From contig JAEDLN010000019.1 of assembly GCA_016295275.1 (NCBI GenBank), positions 1 through 17,865 of the forward strand: DNA of 17,865 bases. Direction: 5' to 3'. The notes under the pieces are model-generated. The model ran no database searches, was not told where the DNA came from, and saw nothing but the letters and a program-made list of their open reading frames with translations. This DNA comes from Kiritimatiellia bacterium. GTDB lineage: Bacteria > Verrucomicrobiota > Kiritimatiellia > RFP12 > UBA3636. The position numbers and the translations under genes are program-made. Shown here piece by piece: positions 1 through 6,320 of the stretch; within the stretch, counting starts at the first letter, position 1, and each line of letters starts with the position of its first letter.

Positions 1-20
1 CACACGCGCATTACCCGGGC

Positions 21-42
21 GGCGCGATGGGGACATCGCGCC
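21..42. repeat. Perfect palindromic hairpin, REP-like
   Basis: GGCGCGATG (21-29) and CATCGCGCC (34-42) are exact reverse complements separated by a GGGA loop. Short GC-rich intergenic palindromes of this sort are typical of REP-type repeats, but a single copy cannot prove family membership. The right half overlaps a second inverted repeat (36-49 with 131-144). Confidence 0.55.
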
Positions 43-144
43 CTACCGCCATTACTCCCGTGACAATCGCACGCTATACCCCCGCCCTTTTTGACGTGTC
101 CCGCCACCCGCGCACCGCCCGTGTCCCGTTGCGGTAGGGCGCGA
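36..144. repeat. 14-bp inverted repeat pair
   Basis: TCGCGCCCTACCGC at 36-49 is the exact reverse complement of GCGGTAGGGCGCGA at 131-144, with 81 nt between them. Together with the hairpin at 21-42 this suggests a composite repeat unit. It could fold into a long-range stem or be two opposite copies of one short repeat. Confidence 0.5.
116..133 (+). repeat. 18-bp direct repeat, left copy
   Basis: CGCCCGTGTCCCGTTGCG is found here and again at 17840-17857 in the same orientation. The flanking bases differ on both sides. Under a uniform-base model an 18-mer shared by chance within 18 kb is very unlikely (roughly 0.002 expected), although high GC raises that figure. Confidence 0.55.
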
Positions 145-206
145 GCCGGGTGGCCACGGCGGCGTGCGCCCGCGATGCGCCCGCCTTTCCCGCTCTACAA
201 AAACCA

Positions 207-1430
207 TTATCGCGATTTGACGTCCTGCCCGAGCTTCCCGTCATTCGATGGCGCGGAATCCGGCGTCAATCGGGCAATGCGCCAAGCCATGGGCGATTTT
301 CCCGTCATCCGATAGAAAAGAGCCCGCAGAGAACGCGCGTTTCCATAGCCGACTGCTTCATGGATGCGATCGAGCTGCACGTCCGAAAGTCGAAGGAGTT
401 CACAGGCGCGGCGAAACCGGACCTGCTCGATTTCACTCAAAATCGAATGACCGACAAACCGCATGAACCGCATCTCGGCTGAACGCCGCGCCGTTCCCAT
501 CACGGCTACGACATCGGGAACCTTGATTCCTTCGCAAGCATGCAACCGAATGTATTCGACGGCTTTCAAAGAGGTCCGATCGTGATATTTGAATGCACGC
601 GTACTCTCGCGTCCTGCCACTTGCCCTGCGCCGAACCTCTCGATCCGAGGCTTTGCCAGCGGATTCGACAACCGTTCATGCAGTATCGTGGCGGCCAGAT
701 AACCGGACTTCTCAAAATCCGGAGAAACGGATGTCAGCGTCGGATCGGTGCTTTCGCAAAGCAGTTCGTCATTGTCGACGCTCACGACAACCATCTCGTA
801 GGGAACGGCAATCCCCCGATTGCGCGCGGCATGAAGCACATGTTCGCCCATTTCGTCATTGGCTGCAAAAATCCCAAAGGGACGCGCCAGCGACCCGAGC
901 CACTCCTCCAGCGAACCGTAAAACTCGATCGCATCGCGAAAACAGCGCCCCGCCGTCGGATCGTATACGGCCGTAGCCCGTCCGGCTTGCTCCATCAAAG
1001 CGACAAATACGCGTTCGCGGTCGACCGACCATTCGCGCTTGACATCGAAGCCTACATACCCGTAGACGCGGCATGTCTTCTTCAGTAATTCCCCGACCGC
1101 AGCGCGCACCGTTTCCTCCGGGTCGTGCAAGACGCCAAAACAGTTCTCCCCCAGACGCTCGGCGTCAAAATCGCAAAAAACGAGTGGAAGTCCGCGCCGA
1201 AGAACGGACTTCACCTTCGCGCTTTCCGCTATGCCACCCTCGACGATAGCCCCCGTCGCATGCCAAAAATCGAGAATATGCTCGAGATTTCCCCGCACTT
1301 CGGAAATTTCAAGCACACGGACATTCCATCCGTTCTCCTTGGAAAAACGATAGATGCCGGCCAAGCGTTTTCGCCAAGCCCGAAACTTCTGTTCGTACAG
1401 ATAGACGATTGTCGTCATGGCCGTTGGCAT
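207..1430 (-). CDS. XylR-like AraC-family transcriptional regulator with LacI-type sugar-binding domain
   Basis: This 407-residue protein is a predicted cytoplasmic DNA-binding regulator. Residues about 6-270 resemble the periplasmic-binding/LacI-type effector domain, with the signatures FGIFAANDEMGEHVL (185-199) and VDNDELLCESTDPTLTSV (218-235), which are characteristic of XylR-type regulators. Residues about 285-388 form an AraC-type double helix-turn-helix; the second helix-turn-helix region is GYGNARSLRALFYRMTGKSP (361-380). Family members sense a sugar such as xylose and control catabolic genes; the ligand here is unknown. The ATG at 1430 lies 5 nt after the stop of the large secreted enzyme gene on the same strand, so the two are probably co-transcribed and the regulator perhaps translationally coupled. 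A second ATG four codons in (1418) is an alternative start; neither has a strong ribosome binding site. Family assignment is firm; ligand and targets are inference. Confidence 0.9.
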   Translation of the reverse strand: MPTAMTTIVYLYEQKFRAWRKRLAGIYRFSKENGWNVRVLEISEVRGNLEHILDFWHATGAIVEGGIAESAKVKSVLRRGLPLVFCDFDAERLGENCFGVLHDPEETVRAAVGELLKKTCRVYGYVGFDVKREWSVDRERVFVALMEQAGRATAVYDPTAGRCFRDAIEFYGSLEEWLGSLARPFGIFAANDEMGEHVLHAARNRGIAVPYEMVVVSVDNDELLCESTDPTLTSVSPDFEKSGYLAATILHERLSNPLAKPRIERFGAGQVAGRESTRAFKYHDRTSLKAVEYIRLHACEGIKVPDVVAVMGTARRSAEMRFMRFVGHSILSEIEQVRFRRACELLRLSDVQLDRIHEAVGYGNARSLRALFYRMTGKSPMAWRIARLTPDSAPSNDGKLGQDVKSR

Positions 1431-1435
1431 CCGGA

Positions 1436-4400
1436 TTATCGGCGAACCTCGATTTTATAAAAACCGGAACCCGCATCGGCCGTCGGAAGTTTAACTGTCA
1501 GGGTGCCATTCTCGGATGGGACAATCGGATCGCCATACGGCAAAAAGGGATCGGATAGCGAGTCGGCACGCATGACTTGATAGGTTCGGCCGGGAACGCC
1601 TGTCCACGTGAGGGCAAGCGTGCCTTCTTCGACATTTTCAAGCCCGTTGATCGTGAACGGTCGGCTCATGAGATGCGGGTCGCTGCCGACGATAAACTCG
1701 TACACGTTCGAAAGTCCATCGCCGTCGGGATCGCCATCGGGATCCGTTCCGGACGTCTGAAGAAAGTGCTCGCGCTCCCAATCGTCATCGAGTCCGTTTC
1801 CGTCCAAATCGCTCGTCGAATCGCGGTCGATCGTCTCGCTGACGGAGAACTTGACGGCGTCGGCGATGACAATGAGTCCGCCCGCCTCCTTGCCGCCCCC
1901 CTGGCCAATCGTGAGAATGCGGACACTGCCGTCCGTTCCGACGGCAAACGGCCACGAACCGATGGAAACCCAATCCTTCGGATTCGTGCTCATGTCGACG
2001 CTGTTGGTTGCAACGCCGCCATCGTAGACAACTTCGACGAATATATTCGTGCCGCGGGATTTGTCGTACCCGATGGCTTCGTCAATCTTGGCATTCCAAT
2101 ACAAAGAGACTTCATAGGTCGTGTTGGACGGTATGTCGGGCGTAAACCTTACCCAAAGATCCTCGCCTCCCGTATAGTTGTTGTGCAGATAGTTCGACCC
2201 AATGTGGTCTTCGTTGCTGGAGCTTTCCTTCCAGACGCCCGAAACTTCGACTCCTGCCGCATCGCTGTTGTCGACGACCAGGGAAAGGATTTCGCGCGTA
2301 ACGGGTCCCGTCTCGACCGGCCATTCGTAATCGGACATCGATTGGGAAGACTGCTTGGCATTGATCAGGCTTTGCAGCTCGGCCGTTTTCGCGGCGTCCT
2401 GATAAATGGCGCGCGGACGGCAGCCATACTTCTTGCAGAGCGACGCCGCATAGCCGACCGCAACGCCTTGTTGCCCGCCCGCGTGCATCACACGGCTCGA
2501 TCCGAACGCGACATGCGTATAGCTCGCGCAACGCCCGGCCAAAAAGAGATTCGGAACGTCACGGCAGCAGAGCGAACGATACGGCATCCACCAATTGCCG
2601 TACCGATAGTGCGTCGTCGCCGCCAAAAAGCCCGATGTCCCGTTTTTGCGATGCAAGTCGATGGACCATGTGGCAATGCCAATCGAGTCCTCGAACAGAC
2701 GATGCCCGGTAACATCCTTTTCGCGTACGACATAATCGCCGATGATGCGGCGCGATTCGCGCTTCCCTGCAATATACCCCATAAAATTCAAGACGAGCTT
2801 TTCATTGCCGTTGGAAAAGGTTCCGTAAATCGCCCGAAACAGACGGTCGCGAAGCATCTCGGCATCTTCGATCGTGTCTTCGTTGGGGTCGAGCCCGGCC
2901 TCCCAATCCCAGCCGCCCGAAGTGGCTTTGAGATTGCCGCTTACTTTTGTCGCCCAAGGAACCGGCGGAAAAACGCTGTCTTCCGTTTGCGTCTTTGTCG
3001 TCCATAGCAACGTGTTGCCCATCGTACTCGTGTCTGCGACGTCCTGACCGTGCACCGGTTCGTCATACTCCGTCTTCGCTTCGCGCCCCAGCATGAAGGC
3101 CGCTCCCGCCCAATATCCGAGCCAACCGTCGCCCGTGCAATCGGCATAAAGCGGTGCGATAAAACGGCGGCGCGCCCCCGATTCGACGTGGCGCGCATCC
3201 ACGGCGACGATCTTCCGCTCTTCATTGGTGACAACGCCATAGGCGCGCCAACCCGTATGAATCGACAGGTTCGTATAGCTCGCGGCAAAATTCATGCGCG
3301 CCGCATCATCCTTGGCCATGGAACCGCCGTTGGAAACATTGTTGCGAATCGCTTTGACGATCCAATGGAACTCGTCCCCTTCTTTCTCCGTGCGCACACG
3401 AATCTCGTCACTGGCATTTCCGCCTAACATCGGACGGTCTTGGACAATCGCCACATCAAGCCCCGCATCCGCCGCCGCAACCGCCGCTGCCGTTCCGGCA
3501 ATACCGCCGCCGACAACGACAAAATCGGCATATGCGACGTCCTCCGGCGCTTCGCTTTCGCCGCGCTGCATGGCACGCCAATCGGCCAACTCGTTCTTCT
3601 CCGCCGGCGGCGGTGTCGTGTTCTCTTCGGAGGTCAGGAAAATCGCGTCGCACCGACCCTCGAATCCCGTGAGATCCTTTAGCGCCAATGTTTGAACGCC
3701 GGAGTTGACGTCAATCGCACCCGCATCGACCCATCCCCAATCCGCCGGCGCTATGCCAAGCGGATTCGGAAAGAGCGTATCGCCTAGCTGCAGCCGGAAG
3801 CGTCCCGGTTTCTCCCCGTCCCAGTCCGGCGTCCAGTCCCGCGTACGAACCCACGCGCGGACACGCCCCGCAGATGAAAAGGCAAGCGTCATCGTGGCAT
3901 CGGCAACGGGAACCCCTTTGCCATGGGCAAGCAGATACGGCGAGCCCATGATGTCCGTAAACTGCGGATCGACGACCCATCCGCCCTTTTCCGTCATGGA
4001 TTCCGCTTCAATCAGCCAATCCGTCCCCGGCGCAACCGGATGAAACGTGCCCAGCAAGGCGGCACACCACGTCTCCGCCATCCGCCGCGCGCCGGCTTCC
4101 GTCGGATGGACTTTATCGCTGATGCAATGCTCCGTGTAATCCCAGCCGTCGGACATGTCGACCAGTACGACCGGCGATTCGGCGCAATCGAGTTCCGCAG
4201 CCAATGCGCCAATCGCCTCATTGAGTTCGGGAATGTAACCGTACTTCGGCAACTTGCCGCTCGTAATGACTTTCGCCTCCAGAATCGTCGTGCGCGGATT
4301 CTGCGCACGGGCCGCCGCAATGATCCTCGAGTGGGCATTCGTCACAGCCGCAATAATGTCCGCTGCCGGCATTGCTGTCGCATCGTAATTGTGCCCCGCA

Positions 4401-5851
4401 TGCAACAGCAAATAATCAGCCTTGTCCGTCGTGGCATTCGCAACATAGACGTTCGCAATCTCGGCGGCACTCTTCCCGCACCAACCTTCGCTGCGCAAAT
4501 CCGTCCCAGAATACGGCGAAACATGAGACCCCTTCCACGCAATATTCGTGAGTCCTTGCGCCGCCAAAAGCTCCGGAAGATACAGGCGATAGGTCCACTT
4601 GTTCGCCGCCGTTTCGGAATTGGCGCCTTCCGTAATCGAATCGCCGACGCAACAGATCGAAATCTGCGCGCCATCCGCAGGATCCTCCGGCTCCGGATCC
4701 GGCGTCGGTTCGGCAACCGCGAACTTTACGGCATCGGCAATGACGGTCTTGCCTTCCTGACCGATTGTCAGAATCCGTACAGAACCAGCCGTCCCCACGT
4801 CAAAGGGCCAATTGCCGATCTTGTGCCATCCCGTGGACGGATCCGTCATGTCGACATAATTCGTTGCGACGCCCTCGGCATGGGTAATCTCCACGGGTAC
4901 GGCAGATCCGCGCGTATTGTCGCCATTCCACACAAGCGAGACATCGTAGGTCGTATTGGTCGTAATCACCGGCGTAAAACGAACCCAGAGATCCTCGCTC
5001 GCGGCTTGTCCGTTGTGCAAATAATTCGATCCGTAACGATTGGAAGAATACGAACTGGCCGCCCACGAGCCGCTGATTTCAACCCCCGACGAATCCGCAT
5101 TGTCGACAATGACTTCCGTCCGAATCGCCGGTTCCTCCGGTTCTTCCGGCTCCGGATCCGGAAGAACCGGCGTACTTCCTTCTTTCGTGAAGAACATCAA
5201 TTCCGAAAGCCCGACATACTCGACAAATCCTTCCTTGTCTGCGGCATTGGAACCCTCGTATCCTTGCTGGCTGTTGATGACCAATGCGACATAGCGTGCC
5301 GATGCCGTCGTCTCCAAATCGAATACCTGCCCCGCTTCCTCGTTGCTTCCGCTCGCCGAATCAAGCGCGCCGGAAAGGACTTTCGCGTAGCTGTTCGTTA
5401 TCTCCGCAACCGAAGTCTTCCAGGCAGTGGCCGTCGACGTGTACAGCTCAAAGTCCTTTACACCCCGAACCGTATACGATTTGCTGCCGGAAACCATATT
5501 GAAATTGTAGAATTTCACCCGATCGATTGCCTTTACCTCGCCAAGATCGACCTGAAGATATATGGGATATGAATATGGCGTCCCACTATTGCAAAAGGCG
5601 GAAGACATGAACATGGTGCCATTCGCCGAATTCGTGTGCGTCCCTCCCGCACCGATGCCATCACCGTTGAAGGCATGGATGGCTTTGCGGTCGGAGATCG
5701 TATACTGCGCCGGGACGCCCGTATAATTCTTTCCCGTGATGGCCATGTCGGCCGTCATGCCGGACAGGTCGATTTGCGTGTAGTTCGCCTCCGCCGCCAT
5801 GCCGAAAAACGGAAGAAGGGTAAGAAGAACGGATCCGATTTTTGTTTTCAT
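1436..5851 (-). CDS. Secreted multi-domain SGNH hydrolase / FAD-dependent oxidoreductase fusion protein
   Basis: A 1471-residue exported protein. In order: Sec-type signal peptide (1-~22); discoidin/F5-8-like domain (~25-225); Pro/Glu linker; golvesin-like domain (~246-380); second Pro/Asp linker; SGNH/GDSL hydrolase (~396-600) with nucleophile Ser405 in GDSITEG, GHN at 486-488 and Asp579/His582 in DKVHP; an EAES...SPYLLAHG region (~623-740) usually found ahead of this oxidoreductase type; FAD_oxidored domain (~776-1145) with dinucleotide motif GGGIAG (781-786) and LGGNAS (819-824); a second golvesin-like domain (~1190-1340); a thrombospondin-3-like calcium repeat (~1347-1392); and a C-terminal beta domain ending in FYKIEVRR. 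The ATG at 5851 is preferred over an in-frame one 57 nt upstream because it starts the signal peptide and has AGGAAAG 10 nt before it. Likely role is extracytoplasmic polysaccharide modification (ester removal plus oxidation); substrate unknown. It is followed by a XylR-like regulator. Confidence 0.85.
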   Translation of the reverse strand: MKTKIGSVLLTLLPFFGMAAEANYTQIDLSGMTADMAITGKNYTGVPAQYTISDRKAIHAFNGDGIGAGGTHTNSANGTMFMSSAFCNSGTPYSYPIYLQVDLGEVKAIDRVKFYNFNMVSGSKSYTVRGVKDFELYTSTATAWKTSVAEITNSYAKVLSGALDSASGSNEEAGQVFDLETTASARYVALVINSQQGYEGSNAADKEGFVEYVGLSELMFFTKEGSTPVLPDPEPEEPEEPAIRTEVIVDNADSSGVEISGSWAASSYSSNRYGSNYLHNGQAASEDLWVRFTPVITTNTTYDVSLVWNGDNTRGSAVPVEITHAEGVATNYVDMTDPSTGWHKIGNWPFDVGTAGSVRILTIGQEGKTVIADAVKFAVAEPTPDPEPEDPADGAQISICCVGDSITEGANSETAANKWTYRLYLPELLAAQGLTNIAWKGSHVSPYSGTDLRSEGWCGKSAAEIANVYVANATTDKADYLLLHAGHNYDATAMPAADIIAAVTNAHSRIIAAARAQNPRTTILEAKVITSGKLPKYGYIPELNEAIGALAAELDCAESPVVLVDMSDGWDYTEHCISDKVHPTEAGARRMAETWCAALLGTFHPVAPGTDWLIEAESMTEKGGWVVDPQFTDIMGSPYLLAHGKGVPVADATMTLAFSSAGRVRAWVRTRDWTPDWDGEKPGRFRLQLGDTLFPNPLGIAPADWGWVDAGAIDVNSGVQTLALKDLTGFEGRCDAIFLTSEENTTPPPAEKNELADWRAMQRGESEAPEDVAYADFVVVGGGIAGTAAAVAAADAGLDVAIVQDRPMLGGNASDEIRVRTEKEGDEFHWIVKAIRNNVSNGGSMAKDDAARMNFAASYTNLSIHTGWRAYGVVTNEERKIVAVDARHVESGARRRFIAPLYADCTGDGWLGYWAGAAFMLGREAKTEYDEPVHGQDVADTSTMGNTLLWTTKTQTEDSVFPPVPWATKVSGNLKATSGGWDWEAGLDPNEDTIEDAEMLRDRLFRAIYGTFSNGNEKLVLNFMGYIAGKRESRRIIGDYVVREKDVTGHRLFEDSIGIATWSIDLHRKNGTSGFLAATTHYRYGNWWMPYRSLCCRDVPNLFLAGRCASYTHVAFGSSRVMHAGGQQGVAVGYAASLCKKYGCRPRAIYQDAAKTAELQSLINAKQSSQSMSDYEWPVETGPVTREILSLVVDNSDAAGVEVSGVWKESSSNEDHIGSNYLHNNYTGGEDLWVRFTPDIPSNTTYEVSLYWNAKIDEAIGYDKSRGTNIFVEVVYDGGVATNSVDMSTNPKDWVSIGSWPFAVGTDGSVRILTIGQGGGKEAGGLIVIADAVKFSVSETIDRDSTSDLDGNGLDDDWEREHFLQTSGTDPDGDPDGDGLSNVYEFIVGSDPHLMSRPFTINGLENVEEGTLALTWTGVPGRTYQVMRADSLSDPFLPYGDPIVPSENGTLTVKLPTADAGSGFYKIEVRR

Positions 5852-5861
5852 GCTTCTGTTT

Positions 5862-5868
5862 CTTTCCT
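5862..5868 (-). promoter_or_regulatory. Ribosome binding site that fixes the start of the SGNH/FAD gene
   Basis: AGGAAAG lies 10 nt before the ATG at 5851. This favours that ATG over the one at 5908, which would place 19 hydrophilic residues in front of an otherwise normal signal peptide. Confidence 0.6.
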
Positions 5869-5955
5869 GAAATCGATCGTCTGTCGCGTCCATAGACGGG
5901 TGATGCAATCGTACGCCCCGCCCAAACTCCGAAACTGGCGAGACGATTCTCCCCG

Positions 5956-5973
5956 TTCCCGGAATTTTCCCGG
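5956..5973 (-). promoter_or_regulatory. Tandem CCGGGAA direct repeat, candidate operator
   Basis: On the minus strand the sequence reads CCGGGAA-AATT-CCGGGAA, two identical 7-bp words with an 11-bp period, one helical turn. It sits about 10-27 nt after the predicted transcription start of the SGNH/FAD gene. AraC-type proteins contact two successive major grooves, so this is a plausible site for the XylR-like regulator encoded at the end of the same unit. The segment can also fold as a small RNA hairpin (CCGGGA with TTCCGG), so an RNA role is possible. Binding is inference. Confidence 0.4.
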
Positions 5974-5988
5974 ACGATAGCTGATTTC

Positions 5989-6017
5989 ATTCTACGAGTT
6001 TTCGATTGGAGAGGCAA
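5989..6017 (-). promoter_or_regulatory. Sigma-70-type promoter of the SGNH/FAD-regulator unit
   Basis: The minus strand reads TTGCCT (6017-6012), a spacer of exactly 17 nt, then TAGAAT (5994-5989). The predicted transcription start is near 5982, giving a leader of about 130 nt before the ATG at 5851. Each hexamer is one or two bases from the canonical TTGACA/TATAAT. Confidence 0.65.
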
Positions 6018-6229
6018 GTTGCTCCCGCCTTCTCGAGTCAGCGGAAGCGGCGCGCGGAAGCCTTGTGAAGTTTGTGAAAACGGGCGTCGCAGAAGCCGTG
6101 CTCGGCTCTGCTCCCGGCTCTACCTTCAGGTCAAGATTCGGAAATACCCCCAAAAACCGGTCTTTTTCGGCGCTATTCGTCGCCTCCCGCCATTCGCTCT
6201 ATTTTGCACGGGCAGGATGCCCTCATTTA

Positions 6230-6238
6230 TGGTAGAAT
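6230..6238 (+). promoter_or_regulatory. Extended -10 promoter upstream of dnaE
   Basis: TGGTAGAAT combines a TG extended element with a TAGAAT -10 hexamer (6233-6238). No good -35 is visible at 16-18 nt; a TTGCAC at 6204-6209 is 23 nt away, too far. The expected start site is near 6245, giving a leader of about 75 nt before the dnaE ATG. The same hexamer occurs in two other promoters in this window. Confidence 0.5.
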
Positions 6239-6254
6239 GCAATCCCGCTTGCGT

Positions 6255-6291
6255 GGCTCTTTCTGCCGATTCTTGTCGAAGAGCCGTTTTT
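6255..6291 (+). terminator. Terminator-like hairpin in the dnaE leader
   Basis: GGCTCTT (6255-6261) pairs exactly with AAGAGCC (6279-6285), with a 17-nt loop, and is followed by GTTTTT (6286-6291). It lies between the predicted dnaE promoter and the ATG at 6321. No plus-strand gene lies upstream, so it would act on the dnaE transcript itself as an attenuator, or end a short leader RNA of about 45 nt. The large loop weakens the case. Confidence 0.45.
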
Positions 6292-6320
6292 CGTTTGGTT
6301 CCGCCCCTCCTCTTGCCCAC

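Larger units (their letters stand above)
1..206. other. Gene-free, repeat-rich left end
   Basis: No convincing coding frame is present; short frames here are not supported by a start signal or recognisable protein. The stretch is more GC-rich than the genes and contains a perfect 9-bp stem hairpin (21-42), a 14-bp inverted repeat (36-49 against 131-144) and an 18-bp word (116-133) that recurs at the far right end of the window. It lies just downstream of the regulator gene that ends at 207, so it is 3' intergenic DNA for that gene. I see no clear T-tract terminator. Confidence 0.6.
5852..6320. other. Divergent intergenic region between the secreted enzyme gene and dnaE
   Basis: About 470 nt with no supported gene. 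It holds the minus-strand promoter and tandem repeat for the left unit, and the extended -10 promoter plus terminator-like hairpin for dnaE. In the centre (about 6020-6200) I see only low-complexity GC-rich words, including repeated GGCTCT, and nothing I can name. A frame open from TTG at 6204 joins dnaE but is not a credible N-terminus. Confidence 0.6.

Noticed and set aside
1..206. CRISPR array or attachment site at the repeat-rich left end
   Set aside because: The repeats are few, of different types and not evenly spaced; no cas, integrase or phage gene is present, and the tRNA at the other end is intact without a duplicated 3' end.
1577..3007. Plus-strand open frame of about 476 codons
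   Set aside because: It lies wholly opposite the FAD domain and C-terminal part of the secreted enzyme and has the same Arg-rich, motif-free composition.
3923..5572. Long open frame of about 549 codons on the plus strand opposite the SGNH/FAD gene
   Set aside because: It is antisense to a gene with clear domains, is extremely rich in Arg and Ile with no recognisable motif, and has no ribosome binding site. It is a by-product of codon bias on the other strand.
5852..5908. Upstream ATG for the secreted enzyme at 5908
   Set aside because: It would add 19 polar residues in front of a normal signal peptide, while the ATG at 5851 has a good ribosome binding site.
6204..6320. N-terminal extension of DnaE from a TTG at 6204 or ATG at 6237
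   Set aside because: These 39 or 28 residues precede the standard family start (PLHVHSTYS), and the ATG at 6237 overlaps the -10 element, so it cannot be in the transcript from that promoter.
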